From contig JAIVJI010000062.1 in assembly GCA_020200135.1 (NCBI GenBank), positions 1 to 48,434 on the forward strand: 48,434 bases of DNA, written 5' to 3'. Positions within the stretch are counted from its first letter, which is position 1. Every line of letters begins with the position of its first letter. The DNA is from Acidobacteriota bacterium (GTDB lineage: Bacteria > Acidobacteriota > Blastocatellia > Pyrinomonadales > Pyrinomonadaceae). Below are positions 17,227-24,783 of this stretch, piece after piece. The position numbers and the translations under genes were made by a program. The notes under the pieces are model-generated. The model did no database searches. It saw only the letters and a list, made by a program, of their open reading frames with translations, and was not told the DNA's origin.

Positions 17227-18585
17227 ATGAAACAGGAACGCGCGGGCGTGTGGTTCACGCTGTGGGTCTTATTCGCCGTCAACACGATGAACTTCTTCGA
17301 CCGGCAGATACTCGGCGCGGTCGGCGAGTCCGTGCGGAAGGAGTGGGCCTTGAGCGACGGCGCGATGGGCGCGCTGGGGACGGCCTTCACGCTGCTCTAC
17401 TCGTTCGTCGGCGTGCCGCTCGGGCGACTGTCCGACCGCTCGGGGCGCAAGTGGATTCTCGCGTCGGGCGTCTTCGTCTGGAGCCTGCTGACGGTCGCCT
17501 CGGGCTTCGCGAGAAACTTCTGGCAGCTCTTCGTCTTCCGCCTCGGCGTCGGCGTCGGCGAGGCTTCGTGCGCGCCGGCCGCCACCTCGCTCATCGGCGA
17601 CCTCTTCCCGGCACGGGGCCGCGCCAAGGCGATGTCGGTCTTCATGCTCGGGCTCCCCGTCGGCATCGCGCTCAGCTTCGCGGTGTCGGGGCTGATAGCG
17701 CGCCCTTACGGCTGGCGCGCGGCGTTCTACGTGGCGGGGCTGCCCGGTCTGCTCTGCGCCGTCGCCGCGCTCTTCATACGCGAGCCGCGGCGCGGCGCGT
17801 CCGAGGCGCACGGCGTCGGCGGGCGCAGGCGCGAGGGCTCGCCGTACCTGCTGGTGCTGGGCACGCCGACGATGCTCTGGCTCATCATCTCGGGCGCGCT
17901 GCACAACTTCAACATGTACGCGCTCGGCTCGTTCCTCACGCCGTTCCTGATGCGCTATCACGGGCAGGACATACTCTCGGCCAACGCCGTCTCGATGGTC
18001 GTCTACGGGCTCTCGGGCGCGCCGGGGCTGCTGCTCGGCGGCGTCTTGGCCGACCGCGTCGCGCGGCGGCGCACGAACGGCAAGCTGCTCGTCGGCGCGC
18101 TGGCCATCCTCTGCTCGGTGCCGCCCCTCTTCCTCGCGCTCGGGCGCGCGGCCGGCGACATCGTCGGCTTCATGGTGCTGATGGGGACGGGCTGCGCGCT
18201 GATGTACGTCTACTACTCGACCGTCTACTCGACCATCCAGGACGTGACCGAGCCGTCCTTGCGCGGGACGGCGATGGCGCTCTACTTCTTCGCGATGTAC
18301 GTGCTCGGCGCGTCGCTCGGGCCTTACGGGACGGGACTCGTCAGCGACTTCTTCACCGCGCGCGCGGCGGAGGCGGCGGGCGTGACGGCCGCGACGCAGG
18401 CGGCGCTCGAACCCTTCCGCGCCGAGGGGCTGCGCATGGCGATGTACGTCATCCCCGCGCTCGGCGCGCTCCTGACGCTCGTCCTCTTCGCGGCCTCGCG
18501 CACGGTGACGAAGGACTCCGAGCGGCTACAGCGGTGGATGCGCGAATCCGCGGAGGAGGGGGCGACGGCGGGGGCGCAACAGTAG
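17227..18585 (+). CDS. MFS transporter, spinster-like
   Basis: A 452-residue protein with about twelve membrane segments. NTMNFFDRQILGA in the first helix and GRLSDRSGRKWILASG, the loop 2-3 MFS signature, match the spinster/Spns-like subgroup. GVGVGEASCAPAATSLIGDL in helices 4-5 is also typical of that group. A second cytoplasmic signature, ADRVARRRTNGK, appears after helix 7. Spinster relatives carry lysophospholipids, sphingolipids or organic acids; the substrate here is unknown. The gene is divergent from the acetyltransferase run and is followed at 18 bases by the GrpB-family gene. Confidence 0.88.
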   Translation: MKQERAGVWFTLWVLFAVNTMNFFDRQILGAVGESVRKEWALSDGAMGALGTAFTLLYSFVGVPLGRLSDRSGRKWILASGVFVWSLLTVASGFARNFWQLFVFRLGVGVGEASCAPAATSLIGDLFPARGRAKAMSVFMLGLPVGIALSFAVSGLIARPYGWRAAFYVAGLPGLLCAVAALFIREPRRGASEAHGVGGRRREGSPYLLVLGTPTMLWLIISGALHNFNMYALGSFLTPFLMRYHGQDILSANAVSMVVYGLSGAPGLLLGGVLADRVARRRTNGKLLVGALAILCSVPPLFLALGRAAGDIVGFMVLMGTGCALMYVYYSTVYSTIQDVTEPSLRGTAMALYFFAMYVLGASLGPYGTGLVSDFFTARAAEAAGVTAATQAALEPFRAEGLRMAMYVIPALGALLTLVLFAASRTVTKDSERLQRWMRESAEEGATAGAQQ

Positions 18586-18603
18586 ACGCGAGGCCGTGAA
18601 GGT

Positions 18604-19164
18604 ATGACGGAAGGGACGGTGGGAACAGGGCTGATCGGGGGCGTCGAGAAACGCGAGGTCAGGGTCGTCGACTACGACCCGGGATGGCCGAAGAAGTTTG
18701 AGGCTCACGCCGGGGTCATCGCCGGCGCGCTCGGCGGCTCCGCCCTGCGAATCGAGCACGTCGGGTCAACATCCGTCCCCGGTCTGGCCGCCAAGCCCGT
18801 CATCGACATCCTCGTCGTGGCCCCCGATTCCGCGGACGAGTCCGCCTACCTGCCCCGTTTGGAGGCGGCGGGGTACGTGCTGCGTGTGCGTGAGCCGGAT
18901 TGGAACGAGCACCGTATGTTCCGGACTCCCGAGCGGGACGTACACGTCCACATCTACTCGGCCGGCTGCCCGGAGATTGAGCGGACGTTGGCCTTCCGTG
19001 ACCGCCTTCGACTAAACATAGATGACCGGCGCCGCTACGAGCAGACGAAGCGCGAGCTGGCCGCGAAAGAGTGGCCGGACATGAACGCCTACGCCGAGGC
19101 CAAGACCGAGGTGATAGAAAGCATCATCGCCGCGTCGCAGACTTCCGGCGGGCGTGACGGCTAG
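18604..19164 (+). CDS. GrpB (UPF0157) family protein
   Basis: The 186-residue protein shows the family core: VRVVDYDPGWPKKFE, then IEHVGSTSVPGLAAKPVIDI, a nucleotidyltransferase-like GS-x-D element, and HVHIYSAGCPEIERTLAFRD. Members of the family share a fold with nucleotidyltransferases, but their reactions are largely undefined; a link to dephospho-CoA kinase is seen in fusions elsewhere. It sits 18 bases after the MFS gene and may be co-transcribed. The ATG at 18604 gives about 16 residues before the conserved start; a later start is possible. Confidence 0.88.
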   Translation: MTEGTVGTGLIGGVEKREVRVVDYDPGWPKKFEAHAGVIAGALGGSALRIEHVGSTSVPGLAAKPVIDILVVAPDSADESAYLPRLEAAGYVLRVREPDWNEHRMFRTPERDVHVHIYSAGCPEIERTLAFRDRLRLNIDDRRRYEQTKRELAAKEWPDMNAYAEAKTEVIESIIAASQTSGGRDG

Positions 19165-19193
19165 CAACTCGTTGGGCCGGTCTGGCGCTCTTT

Positions 19194-19553
19194 CTACGTG
19201 TGGCGCCAGCCGGTGAGTTCTCCGTACCGGCTGAACTTGAAGTCGGGTATCTCTCTACGGCGGACGGCCGCCTTCCACTTCACAAGCCGGCCGTCCTCGC
19301 GCGCCCAGAACTTGGCGCACAGGTCGAAGTACTCGATGACCGTCTCGCGCTCGCCCTTCGCGATGAGCTGCTTCGCCAGCAGGAAGTGTGGCCCGAACGT
19401 TTTCAACACCGGCGAGCCAGGCACGCGCCCCGCTGCCAGCAGATGCTCCCCGGCCGTCCCCACGTCCCCCTCCGACAGAGCGAGGTGTCCGAGCACGAGG
19501 TTGCCGACGTGCGTCGCGTCGCTGTACATGCCGGGGCCGAGCGCTAGTTCCAT
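19194..19553 (-). CDS. Short TPR-like conserved protein, possibly N-terminally truncated
   Basis: The 119 residues form a helical repeat: ATHVGNLVLGHLALSEGDVG, then AGRVPGSPVLKTFGPHFLLA and YFDLCAKFWAREDGRL. I believe the same block ends longer TPR-like proteins, whose N-terminal helices would be missing here. The ATG at 19553 has GGGGGTA just before it, a possible weak ribosome site. Only 59 bases separate it from the glycosyltransferase stop upstream on the same strand. Function unknown. It may be a small intact gene or a shortened one. Confidence 0.65.
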   Translation of the reverse strand: MELALGPGMYSDATHVGNLVLGHLALSEGDVGTAGEHLLAAGRVPGSPVLKTFGPHFLLAKQLIAKGERETVIEYFDLCAKFWAREDGRLVKWKAAVRRREIPDFKFSRYGELTGWRHT

Positions 19554-19612
19554 TACCCCCCGGCCCCGCGTCGCGCCTTAGACGCCGAAGGTAATCAAAC
19601 GGGTTCTTACTT

Positions 19613-20749
19613 TCAACCCTTGACGCCCCGCTCCGGCGCGCGACGCAAGATTTTTTTGGCGCGCTGCCACGAGCGGCCGCGCAGCGTGCCGGGCGGGGCG
19701 AGGGCTTCGAGCGCCGCGCGCGTGCGGCGGAGCAGTCTCCAGCCGACGGAGTCTTCGACCAGCTCGTCGGCGAGCCGCGCGAGCTTCTCTATCTGCGCGT
19801 AACTCTCGAACAGCCTGTCCGCGCCGAGCCCGCGCGACTCTCCGTCGTGCAGCAGCCTGAGCAGCATCTCGTCGCTCAGCGCGACGCGCCTCTCGACGAC
19901 GCTCCACACGGCGTCGCGCAAGTGTGCGGCCCAGCGCGAAGGCTCCCCGCGCATCGCAAGCCAGCACGCCTCCTGCTCGGTCACTCCCGCCGGCACGTCC
20001 AGCTTCAGCGCGGCGGGCATGAAGCCTTCGACCGCGTGCAGCGCCTTCCAGACGTGCAGCCCCGGCTGCGACACGTCCGCCTCCCTGCGCCAGTTGGCGC
20101 GGAAGTGGAGGCAGGTCGGCTCCGGCACGTACGCGAAGTTTTTGCGCCCGCCGCCCTCGACGATTCTGGCCCACATGTCGAGGTCGCCCGCGGCGGGCAA
20201 ATCGGCGTTCCAGTAGCCGTATTTGTCGAAGCACTCGCGCCGGTGGACGACGCAGCCGGCGGGGATGCTGTTGAAAGCCCTCGCCACGAAACGGCTCAGC
20301 GTCTCGGCGTGGTTGAGGTTGAAGACGAGCGGCGCGAGCAGTCCCACGGGGATGACCCAGAGGGGGCGGCTGTAGGCTATCTCCGCCCCGCTCAGTTCGA
20401 GGCGGCGCGCGAGCAGCTCAAGGTGGTCGGGGAGCCAGAGGTCGTCGTGCGCCATGAAGGCGACCAGCTCGCCCCGCGCCTCGCGGAGCGCGACGTTGCG
20501 GTTGGCGTAGCCGAAGTGCGGCGCCTTGGGGAGGTCGAACCAGCGGAGCCGCGCGTCTTTAAAACCGGCGACGACCGCGGCCGTCCCGTCCGTGCAGCCG
20601 TCGCCGACGACGAGCAGCTCGAAGTCCTGGCGGGTCTGCGCGAGCACCGAAGCGACGGCGAAGGGCAGCACGTCGGCGCGGTTGTGCGTCGGCAGGAGGA
20701 TGCTGTACCCGGGTCGCCGCGCGCCGCACGCTGACATCGCACTCGTCAC
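19613..20749 (-). CDS. Family 2 glycosyltransferase
   Basis: This GT-A enzyme of 378 residues opens with YSILLPTHNRADVLPFAV and VVGDGCTDGT, the nucleotide-sugar-binding strands, then VAFMAHDDLWLPDHLE, which holds the DxD-type site (HDD). PAAGDLDMWARIV is the usual ED-like acceptor segment. The last 100 residues are helical and basic. No membrane segment is obvious. Its ATG overlaps the TGA of the RmlC-like gene by four bases, so the pair is translationally coupled. It likely adds a sugar to a surface glycan; donor unknown. Confidence 0.88.
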   Translation of the reverse strand: MTSAMSACGARRPGYSILLPTHNRADVLPFAVASVLAQTRQDFELLVVGDGCTDGTAAVVAGFKDARLRWFDLPKAPHFGYANRNVALREARGELVAFMAHDDLWLPDHLELLARRLELSGAEIAYSRPLWVIPVGLLAPLVFNLNHAETLSRFVARAFNSIPAGCVVHRRECFDKYGYWNADLPAAGDLDMWARIVEGGGRKNFAYVPEPTCLHFRANWRREADVSQPGLHVWKALHAVEGFMPAALKLDVPAGVTEQEACWLAMRGEPSRWAAHLRDAVWSVVERRVALSDEMLLRLLHDGESRGLGADRLFESYAQIEKLARLADELVEDSVGWRLLRRTRAALEALAPPGTLRGRSWQRAKKILRRAPERGVKG

Positions 20750-21291
20750 CAGCCGCGCGGGTCGTCGAACTTGTGCGGGATGTAGTCGTTGTCGAGCGGC
20801 AGGCGGTACTTGTCCGGGCTGGCGTGGTCGTACTGGATGGTCGGGAAGTTGACGACGACCACGTCCTTGCTCCCGACGTTGCGGTCGGCGTGCCAGACGC
20901 CCGCCGGGATGTTCATCAGGCGGCGGCGGTACTCCGTCATCATGACCTTCGCCACCAGCCCGCGCGTCGGCGAATCCTCGCGGTCGTCGTAGAGCACCAC
21001 CTCCATCTCGCCGAAGAGGATGAAGTAGCGGTCTTCGTGCTTCCTGTGGACGCCCCAGCCCTTGATCATCCCCGGCCGGATGGTGAAGCTGTAAGAGAAG
21101 ACGAGCGGGTCGGGGTGCCAGCCCCAGCGCGGGTCGTAAAGCTCGACGACCGAGCCGCGCTCGTCGCCGTGCGTGACCACGTCGTGGAAGGAGACGCCGG
21201 CGGGCAGCCTTTCAACGCGCTCGCCGCGCGGCGTCACGGTCTGTATGTCTTGCTCGGGTACGGCCTGTACGTCTTGCTCGGGTGTGGACAT
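20746..21291 (-). CDS. RmlC-like cupin, dTDP-4-dehydrorhamnose 3,5-epimerase-related
   Basis: The 181-residue protein has the RmlC jelly-roll pattern: DERGSVVELYDP, then FTIRPGMIKGWGVHRKHEDR with the His that acts as base in RmlC, YFILFGEMEVVLYDDR, and NIPAGVWHADRNVG. True RmlC proteins carry a GxxRGxH motif; here it reads IKGWGVHRK, which is nearer to WxcM/FdtA-like relatives, so 3,5-epimerisation of a keto-deoxysugar is plausible but not assured. The N-terminal PEQDVQAVPEQDIQTV is encoded by a 24-base tandem repeat and is probably disordered. The gene is coupled to the GT2 gene downstream. Confidence 0.83.
   Translation of the reverse strand: MSTPEQDVQAVPEQDIQTVTPRGERVERLPAGVSFHDVVTHGDERGSVVELYDPRWGWHPDPLVFSYSFTIRPGMIKGWGVHRKHEDRYFILFGEMEVVLYDDREDSPTRGLVAKVMMTEYRRRLMNIPAGVWHADRNVGSKDVVVVNFPTIQYDHASPDKYRLPLDNDYIPHKFDDPRGW
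21241..21288. repeat. Two tandem 24-base units in the start of the cupin gene
   Basis: CTGTATGTCTTGCTCGGGTA (plus CGGC) at 21241-21264 is repeated with four differences at 21265-21288. The copies encode PEQDxQ(A/T)V octads at the N-terminus of the minus-strand cupin. The start codon lies just beyond the second copy. Confidence 0.7.
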
Positions 21292-21431
21292 TCCGTCTGT
21301 CTTCTCGCTGTTCTACTCGGGTGGATTTTAAGACCCCGTCGGGCCGGGCGAGCGAAGGATAGCATAAAAGCGGACCGGCTCGGCCCGCCCCCGCCGCCCG
21401 CCCGGCGCGCACGGGGAACCAGGCGGCGCGG

Positions 21432-21755
21432 CTACTTGAACCAGGTGGTGTCGGCCAGCCACTTGCCGTCGGTCTCGACGAGCGTGGTCAGCGTCCGGCC
21501 GTTCTTCATCTTGACCTTGGCCGTCTTCTTGCCGTCGGCCTCGCCCATCTCGGCCGAGTCGTAGAGGTCGTCGATGGTGCAGGCGGCCGCGTCGGCCTTC
21601 GCCTTGTCCAGCGCCTCCTGCGTCAGGCCGTCGCGCAGGCGCGGGGTCAGACAGGCTTTAACTTTTCCGGCGCAGGCGTCGGGGGTGGGTCGAGGGACAT
21701 TGGCGCGGACTCTTCCGTCGGACTCGGGCGTGCCTTCTTTATTGGTGCGCGCGGA
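21432..21755 (-). pseudogene. Fragment of a small NTF2-like/DUF4878-type protein
   Basis: A minus-strand frame from a stop at 21758 to the TAG at 21432 encodes KVKACLTPRLRDGLTQEALD, then CTIDDLYDSAEMGEADGKKT, and ends GKWLADTTWFK. This is clearly protein-like and resembles the end of DUF4878/NTF2-like lipoproteins. There is no in-frame ATG, GTG or TTG before the similarity begins. An ATG at 21700, preceded by GGAAGAG, runs in another frame for only 17 codons. The frames suggest a frameshift or loss of the 5' end, leaving about 75 recognisable codons. A TATAAT box lies immediately upstream. Family assignment is tentative. Confidence 0.55.
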
Positions 21756-21783
21756 TTATACAGTGCGAGCCGAGCCATTACCA
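21755..21783 (-). promoter_or_regulatory. Possible promoter for the fragment at 21432
   Basis: On the minus strand a perfect TATAAT (21760-21755) stands 17 bases from TGGTAA (21783-21778), which matches the -35 consensus at three of six positions. It would produce a transcript covering the broken gene. Confidence 0.4.
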
Positions 21784-21882
21784 CGGCGGCGCGCGGTAAA
21801 ACCCGGCGCGGACCGGGATGACGGCCCCGCCCGGCCCCTTCACACGGCCGCCTTGTGTCCTCCCCGGCACACAAAAAAGTGC

Positions 21883-21911
21883 TTGCGCCCCGCGTGAAAG
21901 CTGATTATATT
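21883..21911 (+). promoter_or_regulatory. Sigma-70-type promoter of the subtilase gene
   Basis: TTGCGC (21883-21888) and TATATT (21906-21911) are separated by the ideal 17 bases. Transcription would start near 21918 and leave a leader of about 220 bases before the ATG at 22138. That leader contains a GC-rich hairpin at about 22007-22054. Confidence 0.6.
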
Positions 21912-22137
21912 GCACGGACTCACAAGCAGGCTTTTGTTTGTTCCCGAGCAGACGTTCCACCTGCTCAACTCTTGCCCGCAGTCGGACAGCCCTTTCCCCC
22001 TAACCCGAGGTGCGCGCGCGTCGTGGCGCCGGCCGCGTCGCGCGCGCCACGCCTCCCCCGGCGTCGAAGACCTCACGGCGGGACGAGTCGCGCCCGCCGT
22101 CCGGCCTCAACCATCAGACAAGACATTTGGAGGGAAA

Positions 22138-23346
22138 ATGAGAAAGAGTCTCTTACTGCTCGCCGCGCTCGCCCTGTCTCTCACCGCCCTGCTCTCGGCC
22201 AACACGCCGAACACACGCACCTCCGCCGGCCCCGCCCGCAAGAACGACAAGCTCCACAAGAAGGGCGCCGACCGGATTCCCGGCCACTACATCATCGTCC
22301 TCGACGACGTGGCCGCCGGCCAGCCCGGCCCCGCCTCGCAGGCGCGTCAGGTGGCCGACGTGCTCGTCTCGGCCTACGGCGGCAAAGTCAACCGCGTCTA
22401 CAGCAACGCCCTGAACGGCTACGCCGCCGAGATGACCGAGGACGAGGCGCTCGCGCTCAGCAATGACCCGCGCGTCCAGTTCGTCGAGGAGGACGGGGTG
22501 ATGACGGCTTCGGCCACGCAGTCGAACGCGACCTGGGGGCTCGACCGCATCGACCAGCGCGACCGCCCCCTGAACGGCACCTACGTCTACAACTGGACGG
22601 GCTCGGGCGTGCGCGCCTACATCATCGACACCGGCATCCGCACCTCGCACACGCAGTTCGGCGGCCGCGCCTCCAACGTCTACGACGCCTTCGGCGGCAA
22701 CGGGCAGGACTGCAACGGCCACGGCACGCACGTCGCCGGCACGGTCGGCGGCTCGACCTACGGCGTCGCCAAGAGCGCGATGCTGCGCGGCGTGCGCGTG
22801 CTCAACTGCTCGGGCTCGGGCACCACTTCGGGCGTCATCGCGGGCGTGGACTGGGTGAGGGCGAACCACATCAAGCCGGCGGTCGCCAACATGAGCCTCG
22901 GCGGCAGCGCCTCCTCGTCGCTCGACACGGCGGTCAACAACGCCATCAACGCGGGCGTCGCCTTCTCCGTCGCCGCCGGCAACAGCAACACGGACGCCTG
23001 CACGCAGTCGCCCGCGCGCGTCGCGGCTGCGATCACGGTCGGCTCGACGACCTCTTCGGACGCGCGCTCTTCCTTCTCGAACTACGGCACGTGCCTCGAC
23101 ATCTTCGCTCCCGGCTCATCGATCACCTCCGCGTGGTACTCGTCCGACACGGCGACGAACACCATCTCGGGCACCTCGATGGCCTCGCCGCACGTCTGCG
23201 GGGTGACGGCGCTCTACCTCCAGGCCTTCCCCGGCTCCTCGCCCTCGACGATCCGCAACGCGATAGTCAACAACTCGACGACGGGGAGGCTGACGGGCAT
23301 CGGCTCGGGCTCGCCCAACCGGCTGCTCTACTCGCGCTTCTTCTGA
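22138..23346 (+). CDS. Secreted S8 subtilisin-like protease (proteinase K type)
   Basis: This is a secreted serine protease of 402 residues, which would degrade proteins outside the cell. The ATG at 22138 follows GGAGGG. A signal peptide (about 1-21) leads to an I9 inhibitor-type propeptide (about 48-120) with GHYIIVLDD and GYAAEMTEDEALAL. The catalytic triad is Asp164 (YIIDTGIRTSH), His195 (NGHGTHVAGT) and Ser347 (SGTSMASPHV). VANMSLGG and SVAAGNSNTDAC are characteristic of the proteinase K subfamily, and several cysteines could form disulfides. The protein ends soon after the catalytic domain with no extra anchor. It has its own promoter and terminator and is not in an operon. Confidence 0.95.
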   Translation: MRKSLLLLAALALSLTALLSANTPNTRTSAGPARKNDKLHKKGADRIPGHYIIVLDDVAAGQPGPASQARQVADVLVSAYGGKVNRVYSNALNGYAAEMTEDEALALSNDPRVQFVEEDGVMTASATQSNATWGLDRIDQRDRPLNGTYVYNWTGSGVRAYIIDTGIRTSHTQFGGRASNVYDAFGGNGQDCNGHGTHVAGTVGGSTYGVAKSAMLRGVRVLNCSGSGTTSGVIAGVDWVRANHIKPAVANMSLGGSASSSLDTAVNNAINAGVAFSVAAGNSNTDACTQSPARVAAAITVGSTTSSDARSSFSNYGTCLDIFAPGSSITSAWYSSDTATNTISGTSMASPHVCGVTALYLQAFPGSSPSTIRNAIVNNSTTGRLTGIGSGSPNRLLYSRFF

Positions 23347-23405
23347 GGCCCCGCGGCCTCTGAAACTTCCGGCGGGTGGCAGTCTCCCCGGCGCCCGCCG
23401 GCCGG

Positions 23406-23444
23406 AGCCGGCGCGGACGACTTAACGTCCGCGCCGGCTTTTTT
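23406..23444 (+). terminator. Rho-independent terminator after the subtilase
   Basis: AGCCGGCGCGGACG (23406-23419) and CGTCCGCGCCGGCT (23426-23439) are perfect complements around a six-base loop, followed by TTTTT. It lies 60 bases past the subtilase stop and is textbook in form. Confidence 0.9.
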
Positions 23445-23515
23445 GCGCCACGCCCCGCGTGGCGTAGAATGGCGCCGGAACGTTCAAGGCCGATTCGTGG
23501 AGCGAGGTGCCGGGG

Positions 23516-24073
23516 ATGTCAACTCAGCGAGCAGCGCGGGCGCTCATCGTCGTGGACGTGCAGAACGACTTCTGCCCCGGCGGCACGCTCGCCGTCGAGC
23601 GCGGCGACGAGGTGGTCGCGCCGCTCAACCGTCTCATCGGGGAGTTCCTCGAACGCGGCGAGCCCGTTTACAAGAGCCGCGACTGGCACCCGGCGCGGAC
23701 GAAGCACTTCGCCGAACACGGCGGGACGTGGCCCGTCCACTGCGTCCAGGGCACGCGCGGCGCAGAGTTTCACGAAGACTTGCTCGACGACCCGCGCGTC
23801 CGTGTCGTCTCGAAGGGTTTGGGCGACGAGGACAGCTACTCGGCCTTCGACGGGACGACGCTCGCCGAAGACCTGCGGCGGTGCGGCGTCCGGGAGGTCT
23901 GGGTCGGCGGCCTCGCCACAGACTACTGCGTCAAGAACACCGTCCTCGACGCGCTGCGCGAAGGCTTCCGCGTCCGCGCGCTCTCCGACGCCGTGCGCGC
24001 GGTCAACCTCCGTCCCGGAGACGGCGCGCGCGCCATCGAGGAGATGCGCGCCGCCGGCGCGGAGGTCGTCTAA
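23516..24073 (+). CDS. pncA: Nicotinamidase
   Basis: This cytoplasmic enzyme hydrolyses nicotinamide to nicotinate and ammonia. The triad is Asp14 (VVDVQNDFCPGG), Lys100 (VVSKG) and Cys138 (GLATDYCVKNT). Metal ligands are Asp56 and His58 in SRDWHP, and His75 in WPVHCVQG. With the ATG at 23516, preceded at eight bases by GGAGCGAGG, the length is 185 residues; a GTG three codons earlier is less well placed. Together with pncB it would convert nicotinamide to nicotinate mononucleotide, feeding the NAD pathway. A P-loop gene lies between the two. Confidence 0.95.
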   Translation: MSTQRAARALIVVDVQNDFCPGGTLAVERGDEVVAPLNRLIGEFLERGEPVYKSRDWHPARTKHFAEHGGTWPVHCVQGTRGAEFHEDLLDDPRVRVVSKGLGDEDSYSAFDGTTLAEDLRRCGVREVWVGGLATDYCVKNTVLDALREGFRVRALSDAVRAVNLRPGDGARAIEEMRAAGAEVV

Positions 24074-24127
24074 GGCTTCGGGACCGCGACTCGGTCAGGC
24101 GTCCCTTCTCGCGCGCCGCCACATCCG

Positions 24128-24670
24128 ATGGTTGTGTTCATCAACGGCTCGTTCGGCGTGGGCAAGACCACGGTCGCGAGGCTCCTGCGCGGCGCGCTCG
24201 CGGGGAGCGCCGTCTACGACCCGGAGCTGTTCGGGTTTGTCCTGATGCGTCTGGCGAAATGGACGACCTTCAAGCGGCCGGCCGCCGACGACTTTCAAAA
24301 CTTCCGTCTGTGGCGCAGGTCGGCGGTCGGCGGCGTCCGGCTCTTCCGCCTACTCTTCCGCGGCCCCGTCATCGTCCCGATGACTTTCAGCCGCCGCGAA
24401 TACTTCGACGAGGTCGTCGCGGGCGTCAGGCGTTTCGACCCGGAGGTTCGGGTCTTCTGCCTGAGGGCCGGCCTGCCGACCGTCGAGAAACGTCTGGCCG
24501 GGCGCGAGACCGAGTCGGAGGGGCCGGGCGCCGACTGGCTCGCGCGCCGCATCGTCGAGTGCGCAGAGGCGCACCGCGACCCGCATTTCGGCGAGCCCGT
24601 CGAGACCGACGGCCGGCCCGCGCGCGAGGTCTGCGAAGACATCTTCCGGCGAGTAGTCAGTAGACAGTAG
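24128..24670 (+). CDS. P-loop kinase-like protein, TmrB/AAA type
   Basis: The 180-residue protein begins with a strand and Walker A, FINGSFGVGKTTVARLL. VIVPMTFSRREYF and RVFCLRAGLPTVEKRLAGRE follow, in the arrangement of small-molecule kinases related to TmrB (tunicamycin resistance) and cytidylate/gluconate-type kinases. The substrate is not known; the position between pncA and pncB might indicate a nicotinate or nucleoside-related reaction, but this is inference. The last codons (VVSRQ and the stop TAG) lie within a heptamer repeat, so the C-terminus may have been reshaped by repeat arrival. No clear ribosome site is visible before the ATG. Confidence 0.8.
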   Translation: MVVFINGSFGVGKTTVARLLRGALAGSAVYDPELFGFVLMRLAKWTTFKRPAADDFQNFRLWRRSAVGGVRLFRLLFRGPVIVPMTFSRREYFDEVVAGVRRFDPEVRVFCLRAGLPTVEKRLAGRETESEGPGADWLARRIVECAEAHRDPHFGEPVETDGRPAREVCEDIFRRVVSRQ

Positions 24671-24776
24671 TCAGTAGCCGGTAGCGCTCCGCGTCGCGGC
24701 CGCCGATGCTGGCTCCCGAACGCTTCGCCCAAGTAAGTTTTTCTACTGACTACTGACTACTGTCTACTGTCTACTT
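24652..24776. repeat. Inverted pair of AGTAGTC/AGTAGAC heptamer arrays
   Basis: Forward units AGTAGTC AGTAGAC AGTAGTC AGTAG occupy 24652-24677. The complementary CTACTGACTACTGACTACTG, continuing with TCTACTGTCTACT, occupies 24743-24775. Each array is a run of seven-base units, and the two can pair as a stem of about 25 bases across a 65-base loop. The first array encodes the end and stop of the P-loop gene; the second ends just before the pncB start. Confidence 0.85.
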
Positions 24777-24783
24777 CCCACTT

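Noticed and set aside
21838..21911. An open frame starting near 21910 that extends the subtilase N-terminus
   Set aside because: The extra residues include the promoter region and lack a signal peptide at their start, whereas the ATG at 22138 has both GGAGGG and a signal peptide.
23445..23515. An NAD-sensing riboswitch or NiaR-type operator before pncA
   Set aside because: The 70 bases between the terminator and the gene hold no clear conserved fold or palindrome of that type.
24652..24776. CRISPR array
   Set aside because: The units are seven bases long, contiguous and inverted, with no spacers of unique sequence between equal repeats and no cas genes nearby.
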